The notes: generated by a model not told the origin, from the letters alone. A stretch of DNA of 64,000 nucleotides from Aplectana chamaeleonis (GCA_029168955.1 JAPDOI010001374.1:62001-126000); one strand, 5' to 3'. Shown: positions 1 through 12,537, numbered from the stretch's first letter. Numbers and translations: made by a program.

Positions 1-1311
1 TTCCGAGAGGTAATTATAATGTTCATATACCGGTTGGCGTCGGAGCGCTGTAGAAGGACTTGGTGTCGGATTCAAACTTTCCACAAAAAATAATCGGCTG
101 GTTGAACCCGACAACAAAGGTATCAGCAGTACAATTGGAAGACGGGTTGCAGCGTACGGAAAGGCATGCATTTTCCTTACACATGCTGTGCTTGCGCTAG
201 CAGCACATTCTTGTATTCTTTTGGACCTCTCTTTGCTCCAGCATTGAATTTTTGTTGGTCTCGAGTGCAACCCCACTTCGGTGAGCGGAAGTTGAAATTG
301 GGCCGGCCTAAGAAAACAGTGTTCTCGACAGATTTCACATCCAATATCTCTACGGTTTACAGAAGGTCTGGTGCCCTCTATAGCAAAGCATGCCTTAAAC
401 GGACGCGAAAGCCGCGTTTTCGAGCGAAAATAGGTTCTCCCTTGTTCACGCTTATTTTTGAGCGTGGAGGAATTGACCGCTATAAAGGATGATGTCCATC
501 AGAGCAATAAGGCGATCAGCTCACTTATCAGCCCTTCCTTGACTTGATTATTTTCTATTCTAAGTCTCCATTTGCTCATATCGAGGGGGCGGAACTGGAG
601 CACGGGGCGGTTCCGGAACACCAAAACGCTAGTTTGCAGCCGTTATTTTGCGATTCCTGGCTCGTTTTCTACCGTTCTTTCGGCACTGGGAGCTTATCAT
701 TTCACTGTGGAAAGTCAACGAGGCAGATCATCGTGAACGCTCCTATTGAGCAATGTGGTTTGTGATAGCATCAAGTTACCAATACTTTTCGGCCTTTGAG
801 GGCAAGTAGGTTGGAAACGTGAAACAGTTGCAAAATTGATATCTTGTAAAATGCATTCAAAGTTAGCGCTTGTAAACAAATTACATGTGTTTTGAGCGGT
901 GCCATCGCTAAGACACTGTTGCTTCTAGTGAACACTCTAGAGTATAACTCTATATGTCTGTAAGACATCAGGAAATCCGCTATATGTATTGGATTGGTGC
1001 TTTGTGGTCGATACGTCTCTTCAGCTGTGGCCTCTCCAGCAGTGATCTTCGTTGTCTATTGTGTCTCCCTCATAGGCCCTAGTTATACACCAGCGATTCA
1101 CCGCCGCTGGCTTCCACGGCATGTCTGCTATTGGTTAATTTCGAAATCTGACCAATCGCAGACGTCTCGCAAAAACCAGCGACACCGAATCGCCGATGTT
1201 TAACTAGGGCCATAGCTGGACGGTAGCTCATCATGCCCCCCCCCATACTCGCCTAATGGCCGATCGTGTGTTAGTCCCACCTTATTCTTCCGTAGTCAGG
1301 CATGGGTATTA
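1..1311. other. Intergenic, no supported gene
   Basis: I find no exon with both splice sites and protein-like composition here. The longest open frame (166-492, plus, 108 codons) has no recognisable domain and I do not accept it as coding. This lies downstream of the ShKT gene's 3' end. Confidence 0.5.
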
Positions 1312-1315
1312 TTAA

Positions 1316-1792
1316 AGGCACAGTCCAAGCTCGGGGGCGAAATCTGAGATTTCCACATAATTGTGAAGTAGACCCACCCCGTATAGCACCTGCCAAGTGC
1401 GAGCTCTCAACTCCTCCGAATAAGTGAGATATAGGGGGAAGCCACCCTGGGGCTCCCACATACGGAAGCCACTTTGGCACGCCCCTTTTACGATCTTTCG
1501 AGCTCAACAGTGGCGAGATGAGCGATGCTTTCCAATCAATAGCACCGTTCTTCCCTTCATTCTCAGACTCTCTATCCATTCAGGTCGGCTCGCATACATC
1601 AGTTACAAATGGCGGAAGTTACAAGCCACGGACAACTCGTCCAACGTGCTTCCGTAGCTCAATTTTTGAGGAGCCATAACTTCGTTCCTAGAGGGTCTTG
1701 TACGATTTTAGAGACATTGTTGGAATCAGCGTGGGGCCGTTTTCAATATAGATAGAAAAATAGGAAAGTGATTTCGAGGTTGGACTGTGCCT
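1316..1792. mobile_element. TTAA-flanked MITE, AGGCACAGTCC family
   Basis: The left end reads TTAA then AGGCACAGTCCAA; the right end reads GGACTGTGCCT then TTAA (1793-1796). The element is 477 bp with inverted ends. Its interior, read on the minus strand, matches the plus-strand interior of the element at 16280-16763: both carry a stretch with GGACGAGTTGT and GAATGAAGGGAAGAACGG. No transposase is present, so it is non-autonomous. TTAA duplications are typical of piggyBac-type transposases; that assignment is inference. Confidence 0.8.
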
Positions 1793-1809
1793 TTAAGTTC
1801 CACTCACAA

Positions 1810-1945
1810 GGTGATGGCCAGACTGGTTCGCCAGAACCACCTATACCTCCACGTTTTTTTTTTGATCGACTGCCGCCCAGTCATAAAAGCCCTATCCTTA
1901 CTTATGGAGTAGTAGTGAAAAGAATAACGCACCAAAAAGAGTGGA
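1810..1945 (+). repeat. Diverged copy of the 9.2 kb foldback arm
   Basis: Segments such as TGGCCAGACTGG and CCAGTCATAAAAGCCC match the arm at 9203-9320 (TGACCAGACCTGG, GTAGTCATAAAAACCCC) with substitutions. Only one arm is visible. The remaining sequence to about 2600 holds nothing I can name. Confidence 0.5.
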
Positions 1946-2601
1946 GCCCTGTAGGCATAGCACCATTCAGCTACCGTAACGTGCAAATACTTCGGAAAGA
2001 CAACAAATCTATAGCAGATTAGTGCTCCGAGAAGAAAACAGTTTCGGCACAAAAAAATTGTTGACCTCGGATCCCCGTAACTGTAATTGGGCTAACCCTC
2101 ATAGGTTTCCAGAGGTCGGTTTTTTTTCCAAACTTGGCCTAGTGGGTTTTTGGAGCGCAGAGCACGAAATGAGGTTTGCTAAAAGTCTCTGGAACGATTG
2201 CGGAGGGCTATGGTAGGTATGACGCCATGAAGCTGCCGTAGTCTATAGACTTCCAGCGAGAGAAAATTGAGGGTGCACACCCTTTTGCTACAAAAACTTT
2301 CGCCATTGTGCTTTGAAAATGAGATTCGAACCCCGGAGCCTATGCCATGGAACCAGCGCATTCGCATGCGTGGTTGCAACGGCTGCTTTGATGTGGGTAC
2401 ATCCGCTTTATTCCTGTGATTCAAGCAGTAGCCACCAAGTTGTTATAGTGATCAAAACCATTCTAGCGATGATACCTCGCTCTTCTGCGCGAGCCATGTA
2501 TCCCTTCTATTTGCGTTGAGGAGCACTAAATGGATGACATGAACCATACTTTTTGAACGGTTCTTCATAACTCGAGAGAATATCAGCGAGAAGTTGAAAC
2601 T

Positions 2602-2607
2602 TTTATT
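2602..2607 (-). promoter_or_regulatory. Poly(A) signal of the ShKT gene
   Basis: AATAAA on the minus strand, 46 bp beyond the stop codon at 2653, a normal distance for a nematode 3' UTR. Confidence 0.6.
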
Positions 2608-2652
2608 CTAAAAAAACGACCGTAATTGTACAGGCAAAACACTTTGTGAAGT

Positions 2653-5600
2653 CTAGCAGAGACCGCATGTTCTCGGACACTGGGTCGCCATAAGAGTCTG
2701 GTAAACGCTGTCAGTACAGAGAGCGGCACGTTGTGGGCAGTCGGATGTGCCGGTACGAGGATTGATCGAGTCGATACAGGCTGAAAAATTTATTGTAGCT
2801 ATTTCTAGGTGTAGGGAAAAGAACACCGGCTCACTCGGAGAAGCAGCTGTGGAGGCCGTTCCTGTCACTGTAGGTGACGAGACGGTAGAAGCGGAGGAAG
2901 ATGTGCAGAATCCACAAGTCTTGGGGCACTGAGCCTAGAACATCGAGGGGTTGAGATCAACAAGGCGGCAAACGGAGCGCTCGTTCATAAATAATCCAAA
3001 AACGCATTACTTCTGCATCTTCCAAGAAGTGCACTGTGCTAATTTCAGTGATCTCACGCAAAATTTTTTTTCTGCAAAAACAAGATGCCTCGCTGACTAG
3101 TCCTCTCGCTACATCGAGAATCTATTTCAGGCCTCAACTCACCCTCATCACAGTGGCGTAGCTACTGTCTGTACAAAGAGAAGCTCTCTGTGGGCAGTCG
3201 GACACTCCCGTAGTCGGATTCGTTTTGTCAACACAGGTGCCAGCGACGGTGGCTGAAGCAACGAAAATTTGTGTTCTCTTCGAATAACCTATGTATACGT
3301 TCGAAAACTCTGGCGGACCAATTAAGGTCTTATCCAGTGTTGACTGTCCTTTTCACCCAAACTCTCTACTTCCCTCTTTTTCTGCATAAAACTACACAAA
3401 TCTAATTCCTTCGTTTACAGATTTTCTCTACATTTCACCTCCAAATCCATTTTACGAAATAAATAAGTTAATGCAAATGAGTGAACGTGTTATTAGTTAT
3501 TGGTGGTCCCAAATACAGTTAGGTTCTTGGCTTGGGGATGTTGATCGAATCCACAGCGCGGGCTCAGTTCGGCTGGCTCGTATGACGCGCGCGGCGGAAG
3601 ACCGCTGCGCGCACGTCGTCGCTGGGCGCGTTCACCGTGGGGTTTCGACAGGAAAAATAGTTGGCGCTCGGTTTACGCGCTGCTACGTCGTAAGATTCGA
3701 TCAACACCCCCTTGACTAGCCTCCTCAAGCAAAAATTCAAATCTCGCCGGCGGTATGCTAAGCCGATCAGCTGCGCTCTTCTCTTGGAATGAATCGACTA
3801 GCGAGCCGGAGCGCGCGACCGCACGTTCCAGCCGCCGGTTAGATTTAAATGTTTTTGCTGCATGAGGCAAGCCACGGACCTACCTATAAGAAATGAAGGT
3901 TGCAAGAACTTATTATCAACTAATTTGGGCGAAAAATTACGTGGAAATTGCTCAGCGGAAAGTAGATTCCCTCGATCTGTTTTTTTTTGCAAAGAGAACA
4001 TAACGTCGCCGTGTATCCGGAAGAGACTTTGCGTTCACTGTTGAGGATAGGCGCAAACTCGGTGCACCTATGTATGTTATAGCATGTGGCACCGAGTTTG
4101 CGCCAACCTCCGATGGGGAACGCAAGGTCTCTTCCGGATCCACGCCGATGTTAAGCGCCACGACGTAAACAAAAGGTTCAGTGCTGAACATTCTCTTTTA
4201 ACTCAACAGATCCCAACAGCCAAACCTGCTTATTGAGAACTTCCAATTCTCAGAAAATTTTTGACAGTATAAAGACAAAAGAATCATCTTACCCAAGGAG
4301 TTTAAGAAGCAAAACCGCTCCCGATGTTCAAATTTCCGACTTTTGTGTGGTACGGAAATACCAAGGTAAGCGTCAACTTGAATGCTCCGGACTTTCCGAA
4401 AAAGTTTTTCATCGCATGTTAAGAGTCTTTCAAGCCTTTTTTTGCTATAATCCACTACCCTGTGAACGTACTCTCCAAAATCGATGGAAAAACGAAATAC
4501 GGTTCTTTGTGCGCCTTTAAAGGCAGTGGTCACGATGAAAAATGTCATCGAAAAAACTGCAAAAATCAGCTTAGGTCGAAAACAGCTGAGAAACTAGAAG
4601 GTTGTGCGGTGAAAAACGGGCTAGAATTAGAGTTTCTAGGGCCCAAAGATGCCAGTTCGCGCACACGTGCACAGCGCCGCTCAAAAAGATGGCAGTCTCA
4701 TGGCGAGCAGTCAAAAATCATCGACATTCAGAGGAAGAAATAAATGCAAATTTGCCTAATAAAAACTGTTGAACAATGAAAGCAAGCATTTCAATCAATG
4801 TTCTTGGCTAAATGAGTAATGCTCATTGATCGGAATTCAATTTCAAGGCAGTTGATGTTCTTTATATTAGAAATCATCGATGCCGATGATGTGGAGTGGG
4901 CTCGCGCACAATCAAAAGACAAGAAAGTTCAGGCTTCAAATTTGACCCAAAGCAGCGGTTTTTTCGCGATTTTTTCTTATAGGCCCTGCTACTCGAAACC
5001 CAGAAAAGGGTTTAGAGAGGAAAAGAAGAGAAGCATTATTGGTCGCAACCACTGCCTTTAAGCGTTGATTCTCTGCTCCCACCCCCTCCGACAATGTAAC
5101 CACTCACTGGCTGCTGTTGCCGTTGAGCCCGTGGACGAGCACATACTGCAAGTTCTTGGACATTGTTCTCTCATGAGAGTCGTGTAGGCGGTATTAGTGC
5201 AGAGGTGTGACAGAGCAGGACAGTCAGATACTCCAGTCGTTGGGTTGACCTTGTCTACACAAGCTAGAAGAGAAGCAGTCGGCATTCACATCATTTACTG
5301 TTAAAACTAATCAAATTTTCTGCTCTGTGTGTGCAAATCTCACTGGTGCTTAACGTTGAGCTGGTCGATCCTGAGCACCTTCCACAAGTCTTTGGACACT
5401 GCTCCGTCATCACTGCGTAGTAGTTGGCGTCATTACAATAACTAGCGCGACTGGAGCAATCCGATACGCCCGTTTTCGGGTTCACTTTATCAACACACGC
5501 TGCAAAGACTTTAATCGTTTTCCGTTTTTTTTTCGTTTTTGAAACTTTTTGAGAAGCAGGGAATCCGATTAACTTACTAGCAGAAGTTGAGGACGTTCCA

Positions 5601-8600
5601 GAGACTGTCGCGGAGGATGCTGCTGTAGATGCGGTCGCCGTAGGATCAACTGTTACACTAGTTGCTCCTATAAGGATTGGAAAAGTGTTGGTTTTTCTTT
5701 ATAGGGTCATTCACCTTTGGCAACATAGTCTCCCACTTCTTACCTGATGTTCCTACTGTTGTAGCAGGGACTGTAGTGATTACATCGGCCTGTGGACAGC
5801 ATTCTCCTATGTCCGTTATACATACGAACCCAGCAGCGCATTGATCGTTCAAACACACTGAAGAGAAATGTTCTCAGCTAAGTATTTCCGTCAATTTAGC
5901 GATGAATGGTGAAAATGAAAGCATATAAAGTCTGCCCGAATGAGACTGCCCGCCCACGCGGTTAACGTGCTTACCAAAAGGTCGTCGCAAAAGCATTTCT
6001 AGGGCCGGCCACAACCAGTCGATCAGTTTGTTGGATTGGGAAAAATCAAGGCAGGGGTCCAGAGAGATTATGAGATTACACTCGTTGGTTGAGCGTCTAC
6101 CCTCAAGGCAGGTGGATCTTAATCAAAGATGTGCTTAATTACGACCAACGACTAACGAATTCAACGACTCACGGGCTTTTTGGGTGTTACGATCATCGAC
6201 TAACGACTAACGAAATGAGAAATATTTTTGCAAGCAATCCCAGAGTTCGTTAGAAAATCACTAGTCATTCACATCGCGCTCCAACCCAAGAATTACATCA
6301 GAAATGATACATACATAGTTCCTCGGAGGTTGCTCGAGGGAGATGGTACAAAATAGCCATAACCTTCAGTATTTAGTATTTTTACTGGAACTGCCTCGCA
6401 CTTCTGTAATCCTTACATTATTCACCCAACCGAATGTTGCACAGAATCCGGCGCAGCACTTGTACGACTTCGTGTTGGTCACGGACTTTATGGTTGGCTC
6501 ACTGAACCGGTTCCGACACTGATTGGCTCCAGCGGAGATTTTACAGAGGGCACCATCACAGGTGATAGTATGGAGCGGTGCCTGCAGGCCACAACTGCAC
6601 ACCGACGAGAACTGTATCCGATGATTGGGTTGTGAAGGGCGCCATCCTCCGATTTTTAGTCATAAATTCGTGATATGGGATTTCAACGAAGTGATGCTGG
6701 GACCTGGGTGAAATTTTCACTTGGGTACTATTTCTTGCGGCCTTCCCCCTATTACGGGAGCAAGCTCAAAACGACGCGCGCGCTCAACTCGCGACTTGGA
6801 AAAAGAACAAATAGTGCAAAGTTGGTGCAGTTCCCCGTGTTGTCACCAAGGGGTAAATCTCATACATATAACGTTATATAGTGCGGAATGGCAAATTTCG
6901 CACTGAAAAGATATCGAAAAGCTCAAAGTTTCTTTGGTTTCCTATATTGCCTCTTTTCTAACAAAAAAGACAAAAGTAAGCAAGCGCACCCTCCCGAGTA
7001 TTAGGCTTTCCTTCATGTATTTACATAGTTATGCATATGTAGGTTTGCGGTTTAAACTAGGTTCTCTAACGACAAAAGTTTTGTGTACTTTATGGTCATG
7101 AATCTTTTGAAAAGCTTAAAGCCAATGAGTCTCTTTATGCCTTCCTTCTTTTTCTTATCATAAGGAATTTTTTCTGTCTCCACTGTACTCATTTTCACAC
7201 CGTAGATTTTTAACGATTAACGACCAACGACTAAAGAGGGTTTTGGCCGGTTGACCGACTAATGACTAACGAATTACAAAATTTCTATTACGAAAATCCC
7301 TGATCTCAATGTGTTCCAAAACACGTCTTTGATATTATGTAAAATTTCCTCAAGGTGTTATGTGCAGTGCTGCTTACGAATCTGAAATCCACCAGTCAAA
7401 AAGTTCTTGGCATATGTCACACGAAAATTAGTGTTCGCCAGATAATTCTAGTCTGATGAATGGACCGGGCTTCGACGGTAGATCACCCCGCGCGAATCGA
7501 AACCCCACTCACCAGTGAGGCAGCGTCCATACGTTGCGAGAGCGTGCGTTTGCGCAAAATCGATGGTCATCGAGGGCACACGATTTGCTAGGCGCTCGTG
7601 TGCGCATACGCTCGCTGTCCCCCGCTCTCGTCCGCTCACGCTCTCTTCAAAAGTTTATTCAACAGGGTTCATGCTTATACCTTCATTCTTAAAGCACCAA
7701 GTCTCTAAACTTTTTTAAAACTAATGCTATCGTATCCCTTAGACCCACCACGGCTGTCACAAACCGTGGGGAGCGCTGAGGAGCGCTGGAGAGCGAGAGC
7801 GAGCGTTCTCGTCACGTATGGACGGAGCCTGAGGCCGCCAACCCCGCACGGCCAGCCGACAGATCCATGCGTCGGACTAAATCGAATACGGAAACCATAC
7901 GATCAGGGCAAACTCAGTGGCTCAAAATTTTCTCTTGTAAGGGGAATCTTTTTGGTCAAACCGGCCATTCTAAATGAAATGTAGTTTTTTAGAAACACTC
8001 TTGGACGTAGAGGCCGAATATGCCTTCCGCAGTTGCAGAGATTTGCTGTGAAAGAAGCTATGAGCGTTTTAAAGCTTCGCAAAATGAAAGAGCACTTACC
8101 AGCCAACGTTTAGGGTGTCTTCAAATTTTTTATTTTAAATTTTTCTCAGAACATGAATGTAGGGCTGCACTAGGGTGCAGAACACGAACCTGGTCTTCGC
8201 TTGGCGGAATTCTGATGTAGGTAACGGTACCCTGCCATTTAGGGGGGGAAGCCTACCTTAATAATTCGTAAATCGAGAAGTGAGCGTCGATTTCGAATTC
8301 AGTACCCCGAATAACCCCCGCATAGAAATTTTTGTTCCTTTTTAGATCTCTTGCTGGGAAGGGGTTACCCGCCGACTATCCTGCCGCTGACCTATCACAG
8401 GAGCTGCGAAGGCTGGAGTGATAGGCTGACGGCGAGAAAGCGGGAGGATAATCTCCTCCCAGCAGGAGATCTAAATCAGCACCGAGATTTTGAGACAAGT
8501 TTCAGACTTTGACCAAACTACGTATATCAACCGCAATCTACGATAACCTGTCAAAAATCGATAGACTGATCTCAAATTGGTGTTCAGCACTCCAAAAAAA

Positions 8601-10023
8601 GTAATCCACAGAGAAAGTATTTAAGCCGCATACATCATAGCATTCCAGAAATCGTCAGAAGTCACGTTTCGCCCTCAGATTTTCCTTTCCATGGGAAGCT
8701 TTGAACGAATTTAGTCAAAAACCTTGGAATATTGGCAAATAAACCTCAGCTTCGTAATCAGTGCCCCAAATATTCACCCACAGAGAATATGAAGCCAAAT
8801 CTGAAATAATTTTCTTGAACGCTTTCTGAACCCCCTTATTGAAATATGATCTCGATTTCTGATATATCACGGTAGATTACGATGGGTATATTGCAGTTCG
8901 ATCAAAGTCTTAGATTTGGCTCAAAACTTCTCAGTGGTTATTCAGGTTGAGGAACACGGACTTGTCGATGTTCGAAGTATCACGGTAGGTTGTGCCCTAA
9001 ATAGCACTGTAGTCGCAGCTGCATACAGAAAACCTCAGAATTTCGACAATCGGACATCTAGTTCGTGTTCAGCAGCCTATGTAACCCCTACCTACGAGTT
9101 TTATTCTAAATCGAAAAAAAATTAGGAGTGCCTCGACATTTTCCTGATGATTGACCAAAGGAACTCATGTTTCGTGAGCAAAAACGTAATCAACTTACAA
9201 GGGAATGACCAGACCTGGTCCCCAGAACTATCCATGAGACCAGGTTTTTTCGTATCGACTCCCGAGTAGTCATAAAAACCCCATCCTAGCTGCCCGAGTA
9301 ATAGTAAACGAAAAGTTATGGGCATAGAAATCGCGAGCTCTGAAGGTAAAATAAAATTTTTCTGCCTCAGATATTCCTTTGGAGAGAAGTTTGAGAGAAA
9401 ATTTTTTTTGAATTTTTTTTATAAAAAAAATGTTGAAAATTTTATCATTACTCGGGCAGCTAAATTAGGGTTTTTACAAGTACCCGGAAGGTGGTCCATC
9501 AGAAAACCATGGCTACATGCGTAGTTCTGGCAGACAGGTCTGGTCACTCCATAGTGAGAACCGATAAGATGTTTGCGATTTTAGGCTCCTTCCATGGTAA
9601 AGAGGACGAAACGAAAACAAGTGAAACGCCGACTATTTCGGCCAAAGATTCACTAATATTCTAGTGATGCGTAGCTTAAATTTCGTTCTAGCATTCCTCG
9701 ATGAAAGCCCATCGCCGGAAAAACTTTCATCAAAGCCAGTTTATATGCACTTGCGAAACAAAAACCATGACTGCTTGTTCTGGTAAAAGAGATATCGAGA
9801 ACAACTTCCATTTCAAGAACTAGATCTATTCAAGCGCCTGCCCAAGTTGGGAGCATATTGCTATTGTCAAGAAAATGATCAAAAATTGACAATAGCAGTG
9901 ACTTACTGTAAATTTCTTGAAATGTGTGAAAAATCACTCACGTCCAACTGTTGCGCCGGTTGTGCAACTTTGTGCTGCTGTATAGCCGATAAGGAAGGCG
10001 GCAAAGATACTTCGAAATAGCAT
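2653..10023 (-). CDS. Secreted protein with four ShKT domains
   Basis: An eight-exon model with exons 10023-9942, 5857-5744, 5667-5578, 5499-5344, 5263-5108, 3252-3143, 2934-2835 and 2780-2653. All junctions are AG/GT and the phases join without a stop (936 nt, 311 residues). The start MLFRSIFAAFLIGYTAAQ is a signal peptide. Next comes a Cys-rich segment (about 20-50, CTTGATVG then CLNDQCAAGFVC and GECC), a Ser/Thr-rich linker (about 52-95), then four ShKT repeats at about 96-137, 148-189, 204-244 and 270-311, each CxDxxNPxTGxSDC...MxxQCPxTCxxC. The third repeat is split by an intron after VMR. The last repeat ends exactly at the stop codon. ShKT domains are disulfide-rich modules common in secreted nematode proteins and astacins; a specific role cannot be read here. 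Intron 1 (4.1 kb) and the 1.9-kb intron before the third repeat hold mobile elements. Splicing is inferred by eye. Confidence 0.88.
4001..4153. mobile_element. Hairpin MITE, copy 1 of 3 (GGAAGAGAC family)
   Basis: A 153-bp near-palindrome with ends TAACGTCGCCGTG and CGCCGATGTTA; arms include ATCCGGAAGAGAC and GGCGCAAACTCGGTG. Related copies lie at 39744-39899 and 62701-62846. It lies in the intron between ShKT domains 2 and 3. Confidence 0.75.
4521..5057. mobile_element. TTAA-flanked MITE, AGGCAGTG family
   Basis: TTAA (4517-4520) then AGGCAGTGGTCACGATG at the left; ACCACTGCCT then TTAA (5058-5061) at the right. It is 537 bp, in the same ShKT intron as the 4.0 kb hairpin, and 46 bp from the exon ending at 5108. 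It has no transposase frame. Confidence 0.7.
6137..6215 (+). repeat. ACGACTAACGA motif cluster
   Basis: Several degenerate copies of (C)GACTAACGA occur here and again at 7207-7275 (AACGACCAACGACTAA and GACTAATGACTAACGA). Both clusters lie in the first intron of the ShKT gene. Function unknown. Confidence 0.5.
6417..6611 (-). CDS. Cys-rich exon, unknown secreted protein (partial)
   Basis: A 65-codon block in phase 0 on both sides: acceptor GGATACAG and donor AAT followed by GTAAGG. It contains nine cysteines spaced as in a disulfide-rich extracellular module (SVCSCGL, TCDGALC, NQCRN, YKCCAGFC). It cannot belong to the ShKT transcript, because joining it to ShKT exon 1 (one-base carry) reads a frame with a stop. 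It may be part of a gene nested in the ShKT intron or a decayed exon. I recognise no family, and found neither a signal-peptide exon nor a stop exon for it. Confidence 0.35.
8341..8475. repeat. 135-bp imperfect palindrome
   Basis: The ends are TTTAGATCTC and GAGATCTAAA. The arms include CTATCCTGCCGCTGACCTATCAC opposite GTGATAGGCTGACGGCGAG with interruptions. I see only one copy in the window. It lies in ShKT intron 1. It could be a short hairpin element. Confidence 0.6.
9203..9552. mobile_element. Foldback element, TGACCAGACCTGG arms
   Basis: The left arm begins GAATGACCAGACCTGG and runs through GCTGCCCGAGTAATA. The right arm begins ATTACTCGGGCAGC and ends CAGGTCTGGTCACTCC. The centre is AT-rich. 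A diverged single arm lies at 1810-1945. It is in ShKT intron 1. Confidence 0.65.
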
Positions 10024-10062
10024 TATGAACTGAGCGCTGATCTCGCAAATGTTTCCATCACA

Positions 10063-10069
10063 TTTTATA
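10063..10069 (-). promoter_or_regulatory. TATA box of the ShKT gene
   Basis: TATAAAA on the minus strand, about 40 bp before the start codon at 10023. The spacing leaves a very short 5' leader. No other promoter element is certain. Confidence 0.5.
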
Positions 10070-10646
10070 GGTCTGTGATTTTCATGGCGAACGGCAGGTG
10101 GCCAAATACGAAAGACAGTGGTCAGCGCTTGCAACAATGCCCTACTGCACACATACGCATACATATCCTTCGCATTCCATGCGGCTAGCAATGCGATCAC
10201 TGAAATCGAAAGAACAAACAGTACAATAAGCTTTATTTAGCAACGAGGGTAGAAAATAGAAATGATCTTCACGGGAGCTTTTTAGATTTGACCACAGTGC
10301 GAGAGCACAAAACGTCCACGAAGCGCTGCGATGGCAGGTTGGAATGGAAGAATTGTCTGTTCCTGAATAAAAATCGATTTTCAGAAAATAATGGACTCCG
10401 ATCCCTACAATAAAATACCGTATTTCCCCTTATTGAATTTCTTCCTCTATTAGAGCCCCCCCCCCAACCCTCTAATCACGGTAGTGATTCAGTGATAGGC
10501 GATTTTACAGACCTAGTTCTCTTTTGATCGGGAACATCATTTACATTGAACAAGCAAAAATTTTCCAATATCTTTCAAAGCTGTGTAACATCTACAAATA
10601 ATTCCGAAGGCTTGGTAAAATCTCGAGCTTCAGCAATGTTCACAGA
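10070..10646. other. Upstream of the ShKT gene, no other gene seen
   Basis: Presumed promoter sequence. A run of nine C (about 10457-10465) is the only simple feature. No coding exon is supported. Confidence 0.4.
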
Positions 10647-11134
10647 TACACTACCGCTCGTAGGATTTGGTCAGAAAGCGAGCAAGGTCGGGTTTTCGCG
10701 TCTTTTTCACCTTTTTTGTATAACTCCCTTCAAAGTCAATTTCGAGAAAAACTAGAGAGATATTCGTGATTCAGGCGTTGAGGGCTATTCAATGATATAG
10801 CCATTGTCGGAGTTTTGTCAAGAATTATGGAAGATTCGCAATCGACCAGCTCTCTACATGCGGTAGACACAAAGAAACGCAGACAGAAACGGTATCGCCT
10901 CAACCGCCACGGTACCGTAATAACAAACCTGGCTGACTGCGAAACTCCTATAGTTCTCAACGTAATCACCATAATGGCTAAACCATTGGGTAGCACTCAA
11001 CGCCAGGATCATAAATATCACCCCAGTTACGCTCAAAGTTGAATTTGAAGCGAGTTGTACAAAAAAGACGAAATAGACGCGAAAACCCGACCTCGCTCGC
11101 TTTCTGACCAAATCCTGCGAGCGGTATTGTAGAG
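10647..11134. mobile_element. Foldback element, ACCGCTCG family copy 1
   Basis: Two arms of about 240 bp meet near 10885. The left end is CTACCGCTCGTAGGATTTGG, the right end the reverse of AATACCGCTCGCAGG. Both continue with GTCAGAAAGCGAGC and a shared 200-bp body. A second, more decayed copy lies at 29731-30150. The short frames in it are arm translations, not genes. Confidence 0.75.
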
Positions 11135-12100
11135 TGTGCTGACAAGAAAATAACACATACACAAAAGGCGATTTTAAGTAAAGTTTTCTTTTCCGCCAAC
11201 AATTTTTGACATAGAATACGAATTTTCATCCATCAGCTGCGGAACTTTTCTCTTAACGGAGTTATGAGTGTTTTTATCGCTTCACTTGTAGGCGCACCAT
11301 AGTGTGTAATCCTGATTTTTCGGCGCCTTCTGAGAGCGTAAAAAGGGGAAACGGACCGCAGATGGCAAGGTTAAATTCGGAAATTTCGTGAAAATTTGGT
11401 CTACAAAGTTGGCTCGCATGCCACTCACAATGCTGAGAAAACTAAGCTACTTGCAAGATAAAAAGGGGTAACTTGCGTGAAGCCTTCAAGTAACTTGATC
11501 TCAAACTTGTGAGTAGAAACTATTGACCCGAAAGAATTCTCGGCAAGACAAGATACAAAAAGAAAGTGATTAGAGGTTTCTCGAAAGGCGAATCCGTCTC
11601 CGACCTCGCAAATTCTGCTGCATCAAGCACACTGAGCAGAAATAGGCGGGATTATGAAGGATTGTTGGAAATAAATCGGTGTTTTTCCCTGTAGAAATTT
11701 TTCCCTCCTTGGGATTTTTTCGCTGTAATCTTTTTATATTAAACATGCCTCACTGCCGAAAATTAGCAAAAATATCATACAGTTTCTTGCGCATAGTTAC
11801 GTAGTCTATGAGCGTTTCGGAGAGCCTCATCAAGGCTAAAGGATGCACTTTGATACATTGACGGAGACGCTTTGAGCTCGGAAATAAGCTGTGCGAATGG
11901 TTATGAGAGGTTTTATCAGATTCTGAGCTTATCCGTGCGATTCTCCGATTTGGAAGGGCTTGCGACATGTCCGGGCAGGTTTCGACTTCGAACGAAATCT
12001 CCCGTTTCAAGTAGTGAAAAAAATGCGTGTCAAAAAGCATATCTTGTTTTTTCCACCTTCAGGACTGTCGTGTTTCCCTTGGAGTCAAACTCATAAAAAT
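11135..12100. other. Intergenic, nothing supported
   Basis: AT-rich sequence with no splice-bounded exon or clear repeat that I can defend. Confidence 0.4.
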
Positions 12101-12537
12101 CTTGTCCCAAACGAGATGGCAAGCGTAGAGTCCAAATAAGCGGCGCGCCGGCCTCTGCGTGTCTGAAATTTTCGTTTTTTTCGGACGTCGCGTACGCAAT
12201 TACGCCGCATGCCCTACCGTAATCCAAAAACTGGTTTCAACAGGTTTTAAACTTTCTCGCTTCATTTTCTTCCATACGCCATTGCTCTTTTGCTTTGTTT
12301 CTCTCGAAATGCTCATGATATTCACTCTCGATACATATTTTCTTCTTTACGTGGCAGGGAAAGTTTTTCAGGATATGGATAACAGCTCGGAGGCCACGAA
12401 GTCTCCTGTTTCTGGATTACGGTAGGGCGTGCTACGTAATTGCGTGCGCGACGTTCTAAAATACGAAAATGTCAGAGACGCAGAAGGCGGCGTGCTGCTT
12501 CTTTGAACACTACGCTCCCCATCTCGTTTGGGACAGG
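12101..12537. mobile_element. Inverted-repeat MITE, TTGTCCCAAACGAGATGG ends
   Basis: The left end is TTGTCCCAAACGAGATGGC; the right end is CCATCTCGTTTGGGACA. Homology continues inward (GCGTAG, GGCGCGCCGGC opposite GGCGGCGTGC, and CCCTACCGTAATCCA opposite TGGATTACGGTAGGG), giving arms near 130 bp around a unique centre. Element length is about 436 bp. No target duplication is certain. Confidence 0.75.

Noticed and set aside
2300..2390. B-box-like GGGGTTCGAATC on the minus strand
   Set aside because: The flanking arms do not pair and no A box is at the right distance; too weak for a tRNA or SINE call.
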